64,000 nt of DNA from Streptomyces klenkii (GTDB taxonomy: Bacteria; Actinomycetota; Actinomycetes; Streptomycetales; Streptomycetaceae), in the NCBI RefSeq assembly GCF_003626645.1, contig NZ_RBAM01000004.1, forward strand, positions 124,001 through 188,000, given 5' to 3'. The translations under genes were made by a program, and so were the position numbers. Below, piece after piece: positions 8,316 through 14,862 of this stretch. The notes under the pieces were generated by a model. The model saw only the letters and a list, made by a program, of their open reading frames with translations. It ran no database searches and was not told the DNA's origin. The first letter of the stretch is position 1. Every line of letters starts with the position of its first letter.

Positions 8316-9020
8316 ATGTCCAAGCGATTCGCAGGCAAGGTTGTCCTGGTCACCGGGGGTGGCGAGGGCATCGGCCGGGCCGCCGCCTTCGCCTTCGCAC
8401 GCGAGGGGGCCGACGTCGTGGTCGCCGGCCGGCACCCGGAAATGCTGCACGACACCGTTGAAGAGATCAAGGCCTTGGGCGGCAGCGCCAGTTGCGGAAT
8501 TGCCGACGTGACCCGGCACGGCGAAAACGGTGAGGCGTCCGACGCCGAAGCCGTCGTGGCCGCGGTCGTCGAACGGCACGGCCGCATCGACGTCGCTTTC
8601 AACAATGTCACCGAACTCGGCCCCAACCAGCCGGTGGCGGAGATCTGCGAGAGCGTGTGGGGCGAGACCCTGGCCGCCAATCTGACCGGGGTCTGGCTTT
8701 CCATGAAGCACGAGATCGCCCACATGGAGCGCAACGGCGGCGGCGTGATCGTGAATACGGCCAGCAACATCGGCAGCCAGGGCATGCTGCCGGGCCTCGG
8801 CGCGTACGCGGCGTCGAAGGCGGCGGTGAGCACGCTCACGCAGACCGCCGCCCGCGAATACATCGACAAGGGCATCCGCATCAACGCGATCAGCCCCTGC
8901 CCGCTGGGCCGCGGCGCGAAGGTCGAGGAGATCGCCGACACCGTGCTGTGGCTGGCCTCCGACGAGGCGTCCTACGTCGTCGGCCACGACCTGGTCCTGG
9001 ACCGCAAGACCGCCGTCTGA
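8316..9020 (+). CDS. Short-chain dehydrogenase lacking the usual substrate loop
   Basis: 234 residues. TGGGEGIG (13-20) is the cofactor loop, NNVT (96-99) replaces NNAG, and the catalytic set is Ser150, Tyr164 and Lys168 in YAASK. After NAISPCPL the sequence goes directly to GRGAKVEEIADTVLWLASDEASYVVGHDLVLD. In ordinary SDRs 20-25 residues forming the flexible substrate lid lie between these parts, so the lid appears deleted in frame. AGGGGAG lies five bases before ATG 8316. Upstream is the divergent operator; downstream is the aromatic hydroxylase. Activity and substrate are uncertain because of the missing lid. Confidence 0.85.
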   Translation: MSKRFAGKVVLVTGGGEGIGRAAAFAFAREGADVVVAGRHPEMLHDTVEEIKALGGSASCGIADVTRHGENGEASDAEAVVAAVVERHGRIDVAFNNVTELGPNQPVAEICESVWGETLAANLTGVWLSMKHEIAHMERNGGGVIVNTASNIGSQGMLPGLGAYAASKAAVSTLTQTAAREYIDKGIRINAISPCPLGRGAKVEEIADTVLWLASDEASYVVGHDLVLDRKTAV

Positions 9021-9037
9021 GCTGACCGCCGTCTGAG
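9008..9037. repeat. Tandem duplication across the SDR stop codon
   Basis: GACCGCCGTCTGAG occurs at 9008-9021 and again at 9024-9037, with a degenerate third copy near 9079. The first copy contains the SDR stop codon. It looks like local slippage and has no evident function. Confidence 0.7.
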
Positions 9038-9139
9038 GCCTGAGCCACTACTGCGGCCCACGCCCCCACCCCAAGTCCGACCGCCGCCTGACCGTTCGAT
9101 CACCCCTTTCCCCCGCCCGAGAGGACTGCGAGAGACGAC

Positions 9140-10318
9140 ATGGCCAACATCCTTATCGCCGGGGGCGGGATCGGCGGTCTCGCGGCCGCCCTGTCCGTCG
9201 CCCGGCAGGGTCACCGGGCGACCGTGCTGGAGCGCAGCGACGTCTTCGGCGAGGTCGGGGCCGGCATCCAGCTCGGCCCGAACGCCTTCCACGCCCTCGA
9301 CGGCCTGGGCGTCGGCGACGCGGTCCGCGCGCGGGCCGTGCTGATCGACGAACTGCAATTCATGGACGGCACGACGGGCGAGCGGATCGCCCGCATGCCG
9401 CTGACCGGCGCCTACCGCGAGCGCTTCGGCAATCCGTACGCCGTCGTGCACCGCGGCGACCTCTACCAGGCGCTCCTCGACGCCTGCCGCGCTCACCCCG
9501 CCGTCACCCTCCTCGGCGGCCATTTCGTCGTGCGCTACGAGCAGGACGCGACGGGCGTCACCGCCGTCACCTGCACCGGGCGTTCCTTCCGCGGCGACGT
9601 GCTGATCGGTGCGGACGGGATCCGCTCGGCCGTACGCCGCCAGCTCGTCGGCGACGGCGACCCTCGTGTGTCGGGCCACACCATCTACCGCTCGGTGATC
9701 CCCATGGATCAGGTGCCGCGGGAGCTGCGCTGGAACAGCGTGACGCTGTGGGCCGGGCCCAAGTGGCACTTCGTGCACTACCCCATAGCCGGCGGCAAGT
9801 GCCTGAACCTGGCGGCGACCCGCGACGACGCCGCCTCGGAGGCGGTGGCGGGGCTGCCGGTGCCCGCCGAGGCGGTCGTCTCGGAGTTCCCGGAGCTGGG
9901 GCACGCCGCGCGGCGGCTGCTGGAGCTCGGCAAGGGCTGGCGGGCGTGGGTGCTGTGCGACCGCGACCCGGTGCCGGGCTGGACGGACGGCCGGGTGACG
10001 CTGCTGGGCGACGCCGCGCACCCGATGCTCCAGTACGCGGCGCAGGGCGCGTGCATGGCGCTGGAGGACGCGGTGCTGCTCGGCGAGCTGCTACGGGGCG
10101 CGGAGCCGGACGAACCGGCCCTGGAGCGGCGGCTGGAGAAGTACAACGCGGCGCGCGGCGAGCGCACGGCGCGGACGCAGCTGGTGGCGCGCGAGATGGG
10201 CAAGCAGCTGTACCACCCGGAGGGGGAGGCGGCCTTGGCCCGCAACCGGATGCTGTGTTCCCTGACGGCGGACGAGCTGTACGACAAGGTGGCGTGGCTG
10301 CACGCGGGAGCGCGCTGA
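9140..10318 (+). CDS. FAD-dependent aromatic hydroxylase, 3-hydroxybenzoate 6-hydroxylase/salicylate hydroxylase type
   Basis: 392 residues of the group A flavoprotein monooxygenases. GGGIGG near the N-terminus binds ADP of FAD, GADGIRS is the DG motif, and GDAAHPMLQYAAQGACMALEDA is the GD motif. The LQYxAQGACMALEDA form is typical of 3-hydroxybenzoate 6-hydroxylases and salicylate hydroxylases, which use NAD(P)H and O2 to hydroxylate a benzoate ring. Gentisate ring-cleavage genes are absent, so the enzyme may serve a biosynthetic tailoring step or complete a pathway encoded elsewhere. It lies 120 bases downstream of the short SDR on the same strand and ends before a perfect terminator hairpin. 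Confidence 0.88.
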   Translation: MANILIAGGGIGGLAAALSVARQGHRATVLERSDVFGEVGAGIQLGPNAFHALDGLGVGDAVRARAVLIDELQFMDGTTGERIARMPLTGAYRERFGNPYAVVHRGDLYQALLDACRAHPAVTLLGGHFVVRYEQDATGVTAVTCTGRSFRGDVLIGADGIRSAVRRQLVGDGDPRVSGHTIYRSVIPMDQVPRELRWNSVTLWAGPKWHFVHYPIAGGKCLNLAATRDDAASEAVAGLPVPAEAVVSEFPELGHAARRLLELGKGWRAWVLCDRDPVPGWTDGRVTLLGDAAHPMLQYAAQGACMALEDAVLLGELLRGAEPDEPALERRLEKYNAARGERTARTQLVAREMGKQLYHPEGEAALARNRMLCSLTADELYDKVAWLHAGAR

Positions 10319-10381
10319 GAACACAGCCGCATACGAGACCACAGCCGCATACGCGCACGGAATACGCACCCGCAATACGCA

Positions 10382-10416
10382 CACGAACGCCCCCGGGATT
10401 GCCGGGGGCGTTCGTG
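10382..10416. terminator. Bidirectional terminator hairpin
   Basis: Perfect 15-bp stem CACGAACGCCCCCGG and CCGGGGGCGTTCGTG with a 5-base loop. It lies between the hydroxylase (+, ends 10318) and the rodlin (-, ends 10436). It is preceded by two near copies of ACAGCCGCATACG. Confidence 0.75.
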
Positions 10417-10435
10417 GTGTGGGGGCGGGCTGCCG

Positions 10436-10948
10436 TCAGTGGCCGTGCCCGTGGTGCCAGCCGCCGTGATCGTCGTCATCGTCGTGGCCGCCGCGGTGGT
10501 CGTCACCGCGGTGGTGGCCGAAGCCGCCGTGGTGGTGGCGACCGCCCTCGTGGTCCTCGTGGTTCCAGGAACCGTTGCCCGAGATGATCGGGATCTCGTC
10601 CAGGATGTGCGACAGCGGGTCGTCCCCGTCGCTGATCGTGGAGTTCTCGGTGCAGGACTGCTGCTGCTGCGAGGACAGGATCGGGATGTCCTGGAGGCCG
10701 ACGTTGATCGCGGAGAGCAGCGACTGGGCGCCGAGCTTGCCGATGCCGATGCACGGCTTGTTCAGCGAGCCGTTGATCAGGCCCATCTGCGGGCTCATGT
10801 AGCCGCCCGTCCAGGTGTTTCCGTACATCTGGCCCGCGCCGTTGGCGTTCGCAACGTCGTGGCCGTTGCCGACGGCCATCGCGGGGGTCGCCGACACGCC
10901 GGCCGCGGAAGCCACGAGTGCGGTCGTGGCCACTACTTTCTTGATCAC
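10436..10948 (-). CDS. Rodlin with a His/Asp-rich C-terminal tail
   Basis: 170 residues. A Sec signal (MIKKVVATT to SATPAMA, about 1-25) precedes a rodlin domain with the family landmarks YGN, SPQMGLINGSLNKPC, QDIPILSSQQQQ, CTENSTISDGDDPLSHIL and PIISGNG. Rodlins are secreted proteins that order chaplin fibrils into the rodlet layer of Streptomyces aerial hyphae and spores. The rodlin core ends near residue 128. The remaining 42 residues hold 14 His and a run of five Asp (156-160), much longer than the short ends of classical RdlA/RdlB (about 130 residues). Cys66 and Cys99 are conserved. The GTG start follows GAGGAA. A second rodlin gene lies upstream on the same strand. Confidence 0.88.
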   Translation of the reverse strand: MIKKVVATTALVASAAGVSATPAMAVGNGHDVANANGAGQMYGNTWTGGYMSPQMGLINGSLNKPCIGIGKLGAQSLLSAINVGLQDIPILSSQQQQSCTENSTISDGDDPLSHILDEIPIISGNGSWNHEDHEGGRHHHGGFGHHRGDDHRGGHDDDDDHGGWHHGHGH

Positions 10949-11172
10949 GCTTGGTTCCTCGTTCTGGCTCGACGATTACGGGATCTCTGAGCTCTCTGCC
11001 TAACTCGGGAAATTCCGAGAGGTTATTACCGGATACGGCCCTTCACTCATTCGGCCCTGGACCCGGACCCGGCCACCCGGTACCGGACGCCGGGAAAATG
11101 AATGGGAAATCCCCCTGCCGCGGGGCCCGCACACCCGCCGCAGGGGGAATTTCCGTCCGACTACCGCGATGC

Positions 11173-11625
11173 TCAGTGCCCGCCGAAGCCCGAGTGGCCG
11201 CCGAAGCCGTGGTGGCCGTGACCGCCCTCGCTCTTGTTGCCGGAGCCGTTGCCCGAGATGATCGGGATCTCCGAGAGGATGTGCGACAGCTGGTCGTCGC
11301 CGTCGCTGATCGTGGAGTTGTCGGTGCACTGCTGCTGCTGCTGCGACGTGAGGATCGGCACGTCCTGGACGCCGATGTTGGCGAGGAGCGCCAGCACGGA
11401 CTGGACACCGATCTTCCCGATGCCCAGGCACGGCTTGTTCAGCGTGCCCTGGATCAGGCTCATCTGCGGGCTTTCCTTGCCGCCGGTGTGCGTGTTGCCG
11501 TAACCGGTCACCGCGGCGTTGCCGTTCGCGACGTCCTGGTCGTTACCGATGGCCATCGCCGGGCCGGCCATGGTGCCGACCGCGGACGCCGTCATGGCTG
11601 CCGTGGCAATTACCTTGTTGAGCAC
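11173..11625 (-). CDS. Rodlin
   Basis: 150 residues and clearly paralogous to the neighbouring rodlin, with signal peptide (to about residue 25, GPAMA), SPQMSLIQGTLNKPCLGIG, QDVPILTSQQQQQC, NSTISDGDDQLSHIL and PIISGNGSGN. The C-terminal 20 residues are Gly/His-rich but lack the Asp run of the other copy. GTG at 11625 with AAAGG upstream is taken as the start. The pair is arranged head to tail with 224 bases between, enough for separate promoters. Expression during aerial growth is expected from the family, not visible in the sequence. Confidence 0.88.
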   Translation of the reverse strand: MLNKVIATAAMTASAVGTMAGPAMAIGNDQDVANGNAAVTGYGNTHTGGKESPQMSLIQGTLNKPCLGIGKIGVQSVLALLANIGVQDVPILTSQQQQQCTDNSTISDGDDQLSHILSEIPIISGNGSGNKSEGGHGHHGFGGHSGFGGH

Positions 11626-11798
11626 GTCCTAAGCCTTTCGATCGTGTAGCGCCCCCACTGGGAAAGCGTTCTGAATAACTCCGCCCCTATACGGAAGTTC
11701 CGGCCTTTCACTCATTCGAGCCAGTGGGATCGCGGCACGTAGGACTGGCCGACAAATGTAAATAGGCGGGGAAGTGATATGGAAATAAGCGGGCGCGG

Positions 11799-12458
11799 TC
11801 AGGGCGTGGCGTTGCCGGTTATCCGGGCAGCGGACGACGCCCGTGCCATCGCCTCGTACAAAGCGCCCTCGGTCTGTACGCCCAGCAGGACGGGGCCGTC
11901 GGCGATCCGGAAGAGGGGGGCGCCCGTGACGCCGTGGTGCCGCAGCCGGTGCAACGCGCCGCGGAGTTCCTCCGCTTCGGGCGAGGTCCGTGCCAGCACG
12001 CCGGGTCCGTACGGGGTGAGGTCCACGCCGCACTCCTCGGCCAGGTCCCGCAGCACCTCTTCGGCGGCGATGTGCTCGCCCTCGGCGAAGTGCGCGCGGA
12101 ACAGCCGCTCGACCACGGCCTCGGCGCGGCCCTGCTCGGCGGCGCGGGCGATCAGCAGGTGGGCGCGGAAGGTGCCGGTGGCGACGGCCCGGTCGTAGCG
12201 CAGCTCCAGCCCGTCGCGGGCGGCCTGCCAGGTGAACAGCTCGGTCTGCTGTGCGGCGTACGGGCCGAGCGCGCGTTCCAGCAGGGGCATCAGGGGCTGG
12301 GGGCTGTCGGAGGCGGCCGGGGCGATCTCGTACGGGCGGAAGGTGATCGCGACGGGGGTGCCGCGGGCGCGGAGGCGGTCCGCGGCGCGGACGAGGCGGG
12401 TGTAGCCGATGTAGGAGTGGACGCAGATGACGTCCAGCACCATGTCCGCCTTGACCAT
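11799..12458 (-). CDS. DsbA/FrnE-like thioredoxin-fold protein with CxxS active site
   Basis: 219 residues of the DsbA-like (FrnE/2-hydroxychromene-2-carboxylate isomerase) family, without a signal peptide, so cytoplasmic. FrnE-type members have CPWCYIG near residue 12; here the sequence is CVHSYIG, so the second Cys is Ser15. TFRPYEIAP and the cis-Pro region GVTGAPLF are retained. A CxxS site can isomerise or deglutathionylate but cannot form its own disulfide, so the protein may be a mycothiol-dependent isomerase rather than an oxidoreductase (inference). A promoter-like sequence lies at 12544-12572. The neighbour across the divergent region is a TetR regulator. Confidence 0.8.
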   Translation of the reverse strand: MVKADMVLDVICVHSYIGYTRLVRAADRLRARGTPVAITFRPYEIAPAASDSPQPLMPLLERALGPYAAQQTELFTWQAARDGLELRYDRAVATGTFRAHLLIARAAEQGRAEAVVERLFRAHFAEGEHIAAEEVLRDLAEECGVDLTPYGPGVLARTSPEAEELRGALHRLRHHGVTGAPLFRIADGPVLLGVQTEGALYEAMARASSAARITGNATP

Positions 12459-12543
12459 CCGGATCCCCCCTCCGTACCGCCGCCCGCCGGCTCGCTTGCT
12501 TGCTCACTTGCTCGCTTGCCGGGCGGCTGGCCAGCCAGGACGG

Positions 12544-12572
12544 AACGTAAGACATGGCTTGTGGGGCGTCAA
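12544..12572 (-). promoter_or_regulatory. Predicted minus-strand promoter for the DsbA-like gene
   Basis: Read on the minus strand, TTGACG (12567-12572) and TACGTT (12544-12549) are separated by exactly 17 bases, about 90 bases before the start at 12458. The -35 hexamer lies within one of two GGCGTCAAGCAGG repeats, so a regulator bound to the repeat would block this promoter. Confidence 0.4.
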
Positions 12573-12581
12573 GCAGGAATG
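12565..12581. repeat. Direct repeat GGCGTCAAGCAGGARTG, copy 1
   Basis: GGCGTCAAGCAGGAATG. A second copy with one change is at 12873-12889, 308 bases away and just before the TetR start. Both lie in the 472-base gap between the divergent DsbA-like and TetR genes, which otherwise holds Cys/Leu-rich shadow frames but no gene I can support. Possible operator half of an autoregulated TetR pair. Confidence 0.6.
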
Positions 12582-12872
12582 TCAAGGATTGGGTGGCGAT
12601 GCACGCCTCATGAGGTGACGGGTTTGCTGCGGTTCCGCGCCCCATGTCGGCCGCCTCTATGGCCACTTGGCCACCACGCGACCATTCTGACCACGACAAT
12701 GTATGTATTGCGTGTCGGTGATGTCGCGGTCGGCCGCTGCGAGCCCGCCGGGGGTCTTTTCTGCGGCATGATCTCCACTCCCCCTGGCATGTGCGGCGGC
12801 GGCCCGGCACGTCCACTTGCTTGCAGGCGCGGCCAGTTGGGAGCGGCGGGAAGGCGGGCTGCCAGCTGACCA

Positions 12873-12889
12873 GGCGTCAAGCAGGAGTG
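12873..12889. repeat. Direct repeat GGCGTCAAGCAGGARTG, copy 2
   Basis: GGCGTCAAGCAGGAGTG, 41 bases before the TetR start codon, matching the copy at 12565 in 16 of 17 bases. This is where an autoregulatory operator would be expected. Confidence 0.6.
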
Positions 12890-12930
12890 CCTGGGGGGCG
12901 ACAGGTTCACGACAACGGCAGGAGAGACCC

Positions 12931-13512
12931 ATGGGCAGCACCCCTCAGGCGCGCAGGAGCGACACCCGGGAGCGCATCCAGAAAACGGCCCTGGACCTCT
13001 TCGTCTCGCGTGGTTACGAGAAGACGTCGCTACGGGAGATCGCCGAGGAGCTCGGCGTTACGAAGGCGGCGCTGTACTACCACTTCAAGACGAAGGAGGA
13101 CATCCTCAGCGCGCTCTCCAAGGACCTGGGGAGGCCGGTCGACGAACTCATCGCGTGGGCGGAGGAACAACCGCCCACGATGGAGACGAAGCGGGAGCTG
13201 TTGCGGCGGTACAGCGCCGCGCTCGCCTCGGCGATGCCGATCTACCACATCCTCCAGGAGAACCAGGCGACGCTGCGCGACCTCGCGGTCGGGCGGGAGC
13301 TCAGCGACCGGGTGACCGCGATCTCGCGGCTCATGCACGCGGGTGAGCTGGAGTTCGGCTGTCGCATGCGGGTGGCGAGCGCGGTGCTCACGGTCCACTT
13401 CGGCGCGTTCGTGCCGGACGCGGGCGCGTCCGGCACGGCGGAGCAGCGCCGCGAGGCGCTCCTGGACGTGGCCCTGGACGTCCTCTCAGGCGCAGCAGCC
13501 CCCACGGTCTGA
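12931..13512 (+). CDS. TetR-family transcriptional regulator
   Basis: 193 residues. The N-terminal helix-turn-helix runs RERIQKTALDLFVSRGYEKTSLREIAEELGVTKAALYYHFKTKEDIL (about 13-58), standard for TetR repressors. The C-terminal ligand domain is not diagnostic. GGAGAG lies four bases before the ATG at 12931. It diverges from the DsbA-like gene across a region with two near-identical 17-bp repeats, so autorepression and control of the DsbA-like gene is the simplest model. It is convergent with the butyrolactone-receptor homologue across a repeat-rich 505-base gap. Confidence 0.88.
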   Translation: MGSTPQARRSDTRERIQKTALDLFVSRGYEKTSLREIAEELGVTKAALYYHFKTKEDILSALSKDLGRPVDELIAWAEEQPPTMETKRELLRRYSAALASAMPIYHILQENQATLRDLAVGRELSDRVTAISRLMHAGELEFGCRMRVASAVLTVHFGAFVPDAGASGTAEQRREALLDVALDVLSGAAAPTV

Positions 13513-13601
13513 CCCCGGCGGTGCGGCGGAAGGGAGCCGCCCGAGCCCCGGACCCCTCGCCGGGCGCGGCCCCTCACCCTGCCGAACCGGCAGACCACCT
13601 C

Positions 13602-13643
13602 CCGGCGGTGCCGAACCGCCCCCAGGCCGCACGGCACCGCCGG
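13602..13643. repeat. Dispersed GGCGGTGCCG palindrome, copy B
   Basis: CCGGCGGTGCCG (13602-13613) and CGGCACCGCCGG (13632-13643), a perfect 12-bp stem with an 18-base loop. Arms are identical to copy A at 4175, although the loop differs. Confidence 0.8.
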
Positions 13644-13822
13644 ACACCACCGTCGTGGCACTTCACCGCCGCGGCGGAAGAAAGACGCCCGGCCCTCGGG
13701 GGCGGCCGGCGCCGGAGCCCTGCCGGGCAGCACCGCTCACCCCACCGAAACAGCCCCCACGTTCCGCCGAACCGGCAGAACATCTCCCGCCGCCACGGCG
13801 CGCAACCACCACCCACGCCCCC

Positions 13823-13860
13823 GGCGGTGCCCAACCGCCCCCAGGCCGCACGGCACCGCC
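13823..13860. repeat. Dispersed GGCGGTGCCG palindrome, copy C
   Basis: GGCGGTGCC (13823-13831) and GGCACCGCC (13852-13860), nine base pairs with the tenth position mismatched. The loop resembles copy B. The left flank (CTCCCGCCGC then GCAACCACC) is shared with copy D at 37522. Confidence 0.75.
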
Positions 13861-14016
13861 GAACACCACCATCGTGGCACTTCACCGCCGCGGCGGAAGG
13901 GAGCGCCCGAGCCCCGAACCCCTCGCCGGGCGCGGCCCCTCACCCGGACGGCCCCGCCGCAGGGCCGCCCCGCGGCCATCGGCGCACCCCCCGCCGGAGG
14001 CGCCGCGCGCCGCGCT

Positions 14017-14682
14017 CTACGCCGCCCCCACCGGCTCCAGCGTCGCCAGCGCGAGCGCCCTCGCTCCGCGCCCCGGGGCCATGTCCAGGCGGGCCAGGAC
14101 CGCGGGGACGGCGATGGACGGCATGAGGTGCTCGTAGAGCACGATCGCCCGCCGTTCGAGGTCGGCCCGGTCGGAGACCGACTGCGACAGCGCGTTGATC
14201 CCCCCGAACGCCCCCACGAGTAGCTCCGCGACTTCCACCGGCACGACGTCCGGTAACACTTCCCCCCGTTCCTTGCCCTCCGCCAGCAGCCGCGTGTGGA
14301 GCTCGATCCACCCGGTGAACGGCCCGCTCCGGTGCAGGAGCGCCGCCGACCCGTGTTCCATCGTCAGCCGCACGCTCCCCCGCAGCACGGGATCGACCAG
14401 CAGCTGGTGCGCGAAGACCATGCCGAGGTCGACGAGCCGCTGCATCCGGCACCCCCCGGGCAGGTCCAGGAGCGCGGACGTCGCCTCGGCCTGCGCGTCG
14501 ATGACGGCGAGTGCGAGGTCCTCTTTCGAGGGGAAATGGAAGTACAGCGCACCTTTGGTGACCTCCGCCCGCGCGAGGATCTCGTTGATCGTGGCGGCGT
14601 CGTAGCCCCGTTCGTCGAACACCACCGCGGCCGCCTCCAGGATGGTCTGTCGAGTCCTGATCGCACGGTCCTGCTTGGCCAC
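14017..14682 (-). CDS. Gamma-butyrolactone-receptor-family TetR regulator (ScbR/ArpA-like)
   Basis: 221 residues. The start MAKQDRAIRTRQTILEAAAVVF and the helix-turn-helix ending VTKGALYFHFPSKEDLA are the signature of the ScbR/ArpA/BarA group, which bind autoregulator-type butyrolactones and repress antibiotic or signalling genes. The C-terminal domain retains AELLVGAFGGINALSQ, typical of this group. No AfsA-type butyrolactone synthase is next to it, so it may be a pseudo-receptor that senses another ligand. It diverges from the membrane esterase at 14859. I could not find a clean consensus ARE box in the 176 bases between them. Confidence 0.87.
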   Translation of the reverse strand: MAKQDRAIRTRQTILEAAAVVFDERGYDAATINEILARAEVTKGALYFHFPSKEDLALAVIDAQAEATSALLDLPGGCRMQRLVDLGMVFAHQLLVDPVLRGSVRLTMEHGSAALLHRSGPFTGWIELHTRLLAEGKERGEVLPDVVPVEVAELLVGAFGGINALSQSVSDRADLERRAIVLYEHLMPSIAVPAVLARLDMAPGRGARALALATLEPVGAA

Positions 14683-14833
14683 GGCACGCCTCCGAATCGA
14701 TGGGCCCGCTCACCGCCTTCGCGGCGGTGGGGGGCTGGGCATCCAGCGGCCGCAGCCGGTACCGGGCGCGCCCGCGGCGTCGAGCGTATGCAGCACACCC
14801 GCGTCAAGGGAGGAGAGCGAACCAGCCAACGTG

Positions 14834-14855
14834 TATCTATGGGATATCTATGGGA
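14834..14855. repeat. 11-bp tandem duplication at the esterase start region
   Basis: TATCTATGGGA occurs twice head to tail (14834-14844, 14845-14855). Each copy contains an ATG (14839 and 14850), and the two ATGs are out of frame with each other. Confidence 0.8.
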
Positions 14856-14862
14856 GCGATGA
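14839..14862 (+). other. Possible 7-codon upstream ORF coupled to the esterase start
   Basis: ATG at 14839 opens MGYLWER and stops at TGA 14860-14862, which overlaps the ATG at 14859 (ATGA). This geometry could couple translation of the esterase to the short ORF. Ribosome-binding sequence near it is weak, so this is suggestive only. Confidence 0.25.

Larger units (their letters stand above)
13528..13946. repeat. Composite repeat region in the TetR/receptor convergent gap
   Basis: The 505 bases between 13512 and 14017 hold no gene. A sequence of about 52 bases (from GGAAGGGAGC to GCGGCCCCTCACCC) occurs at 13528-13580 and again at 13894-13946. Between the two lie two copies of the GGCGGTGCCG palindrome and two copies of TCGTGGCACTTCACCGCCGCGGCGGAAG. 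The arrangement is a tandem duplication of one intergenic unit. Confidence 0.75.

Noticed and set aside
8972..10021. Minus-strand frame opposite the aromatic hydroxylase
   Set aside because: The plus-strand protein has complete flavoprotein motifs.
14683..14858. Consensus butyrolactone ARE box upstream of the receptor homologue
   Set aside because: I could not find a sequence close enough to the consensus to report a site.
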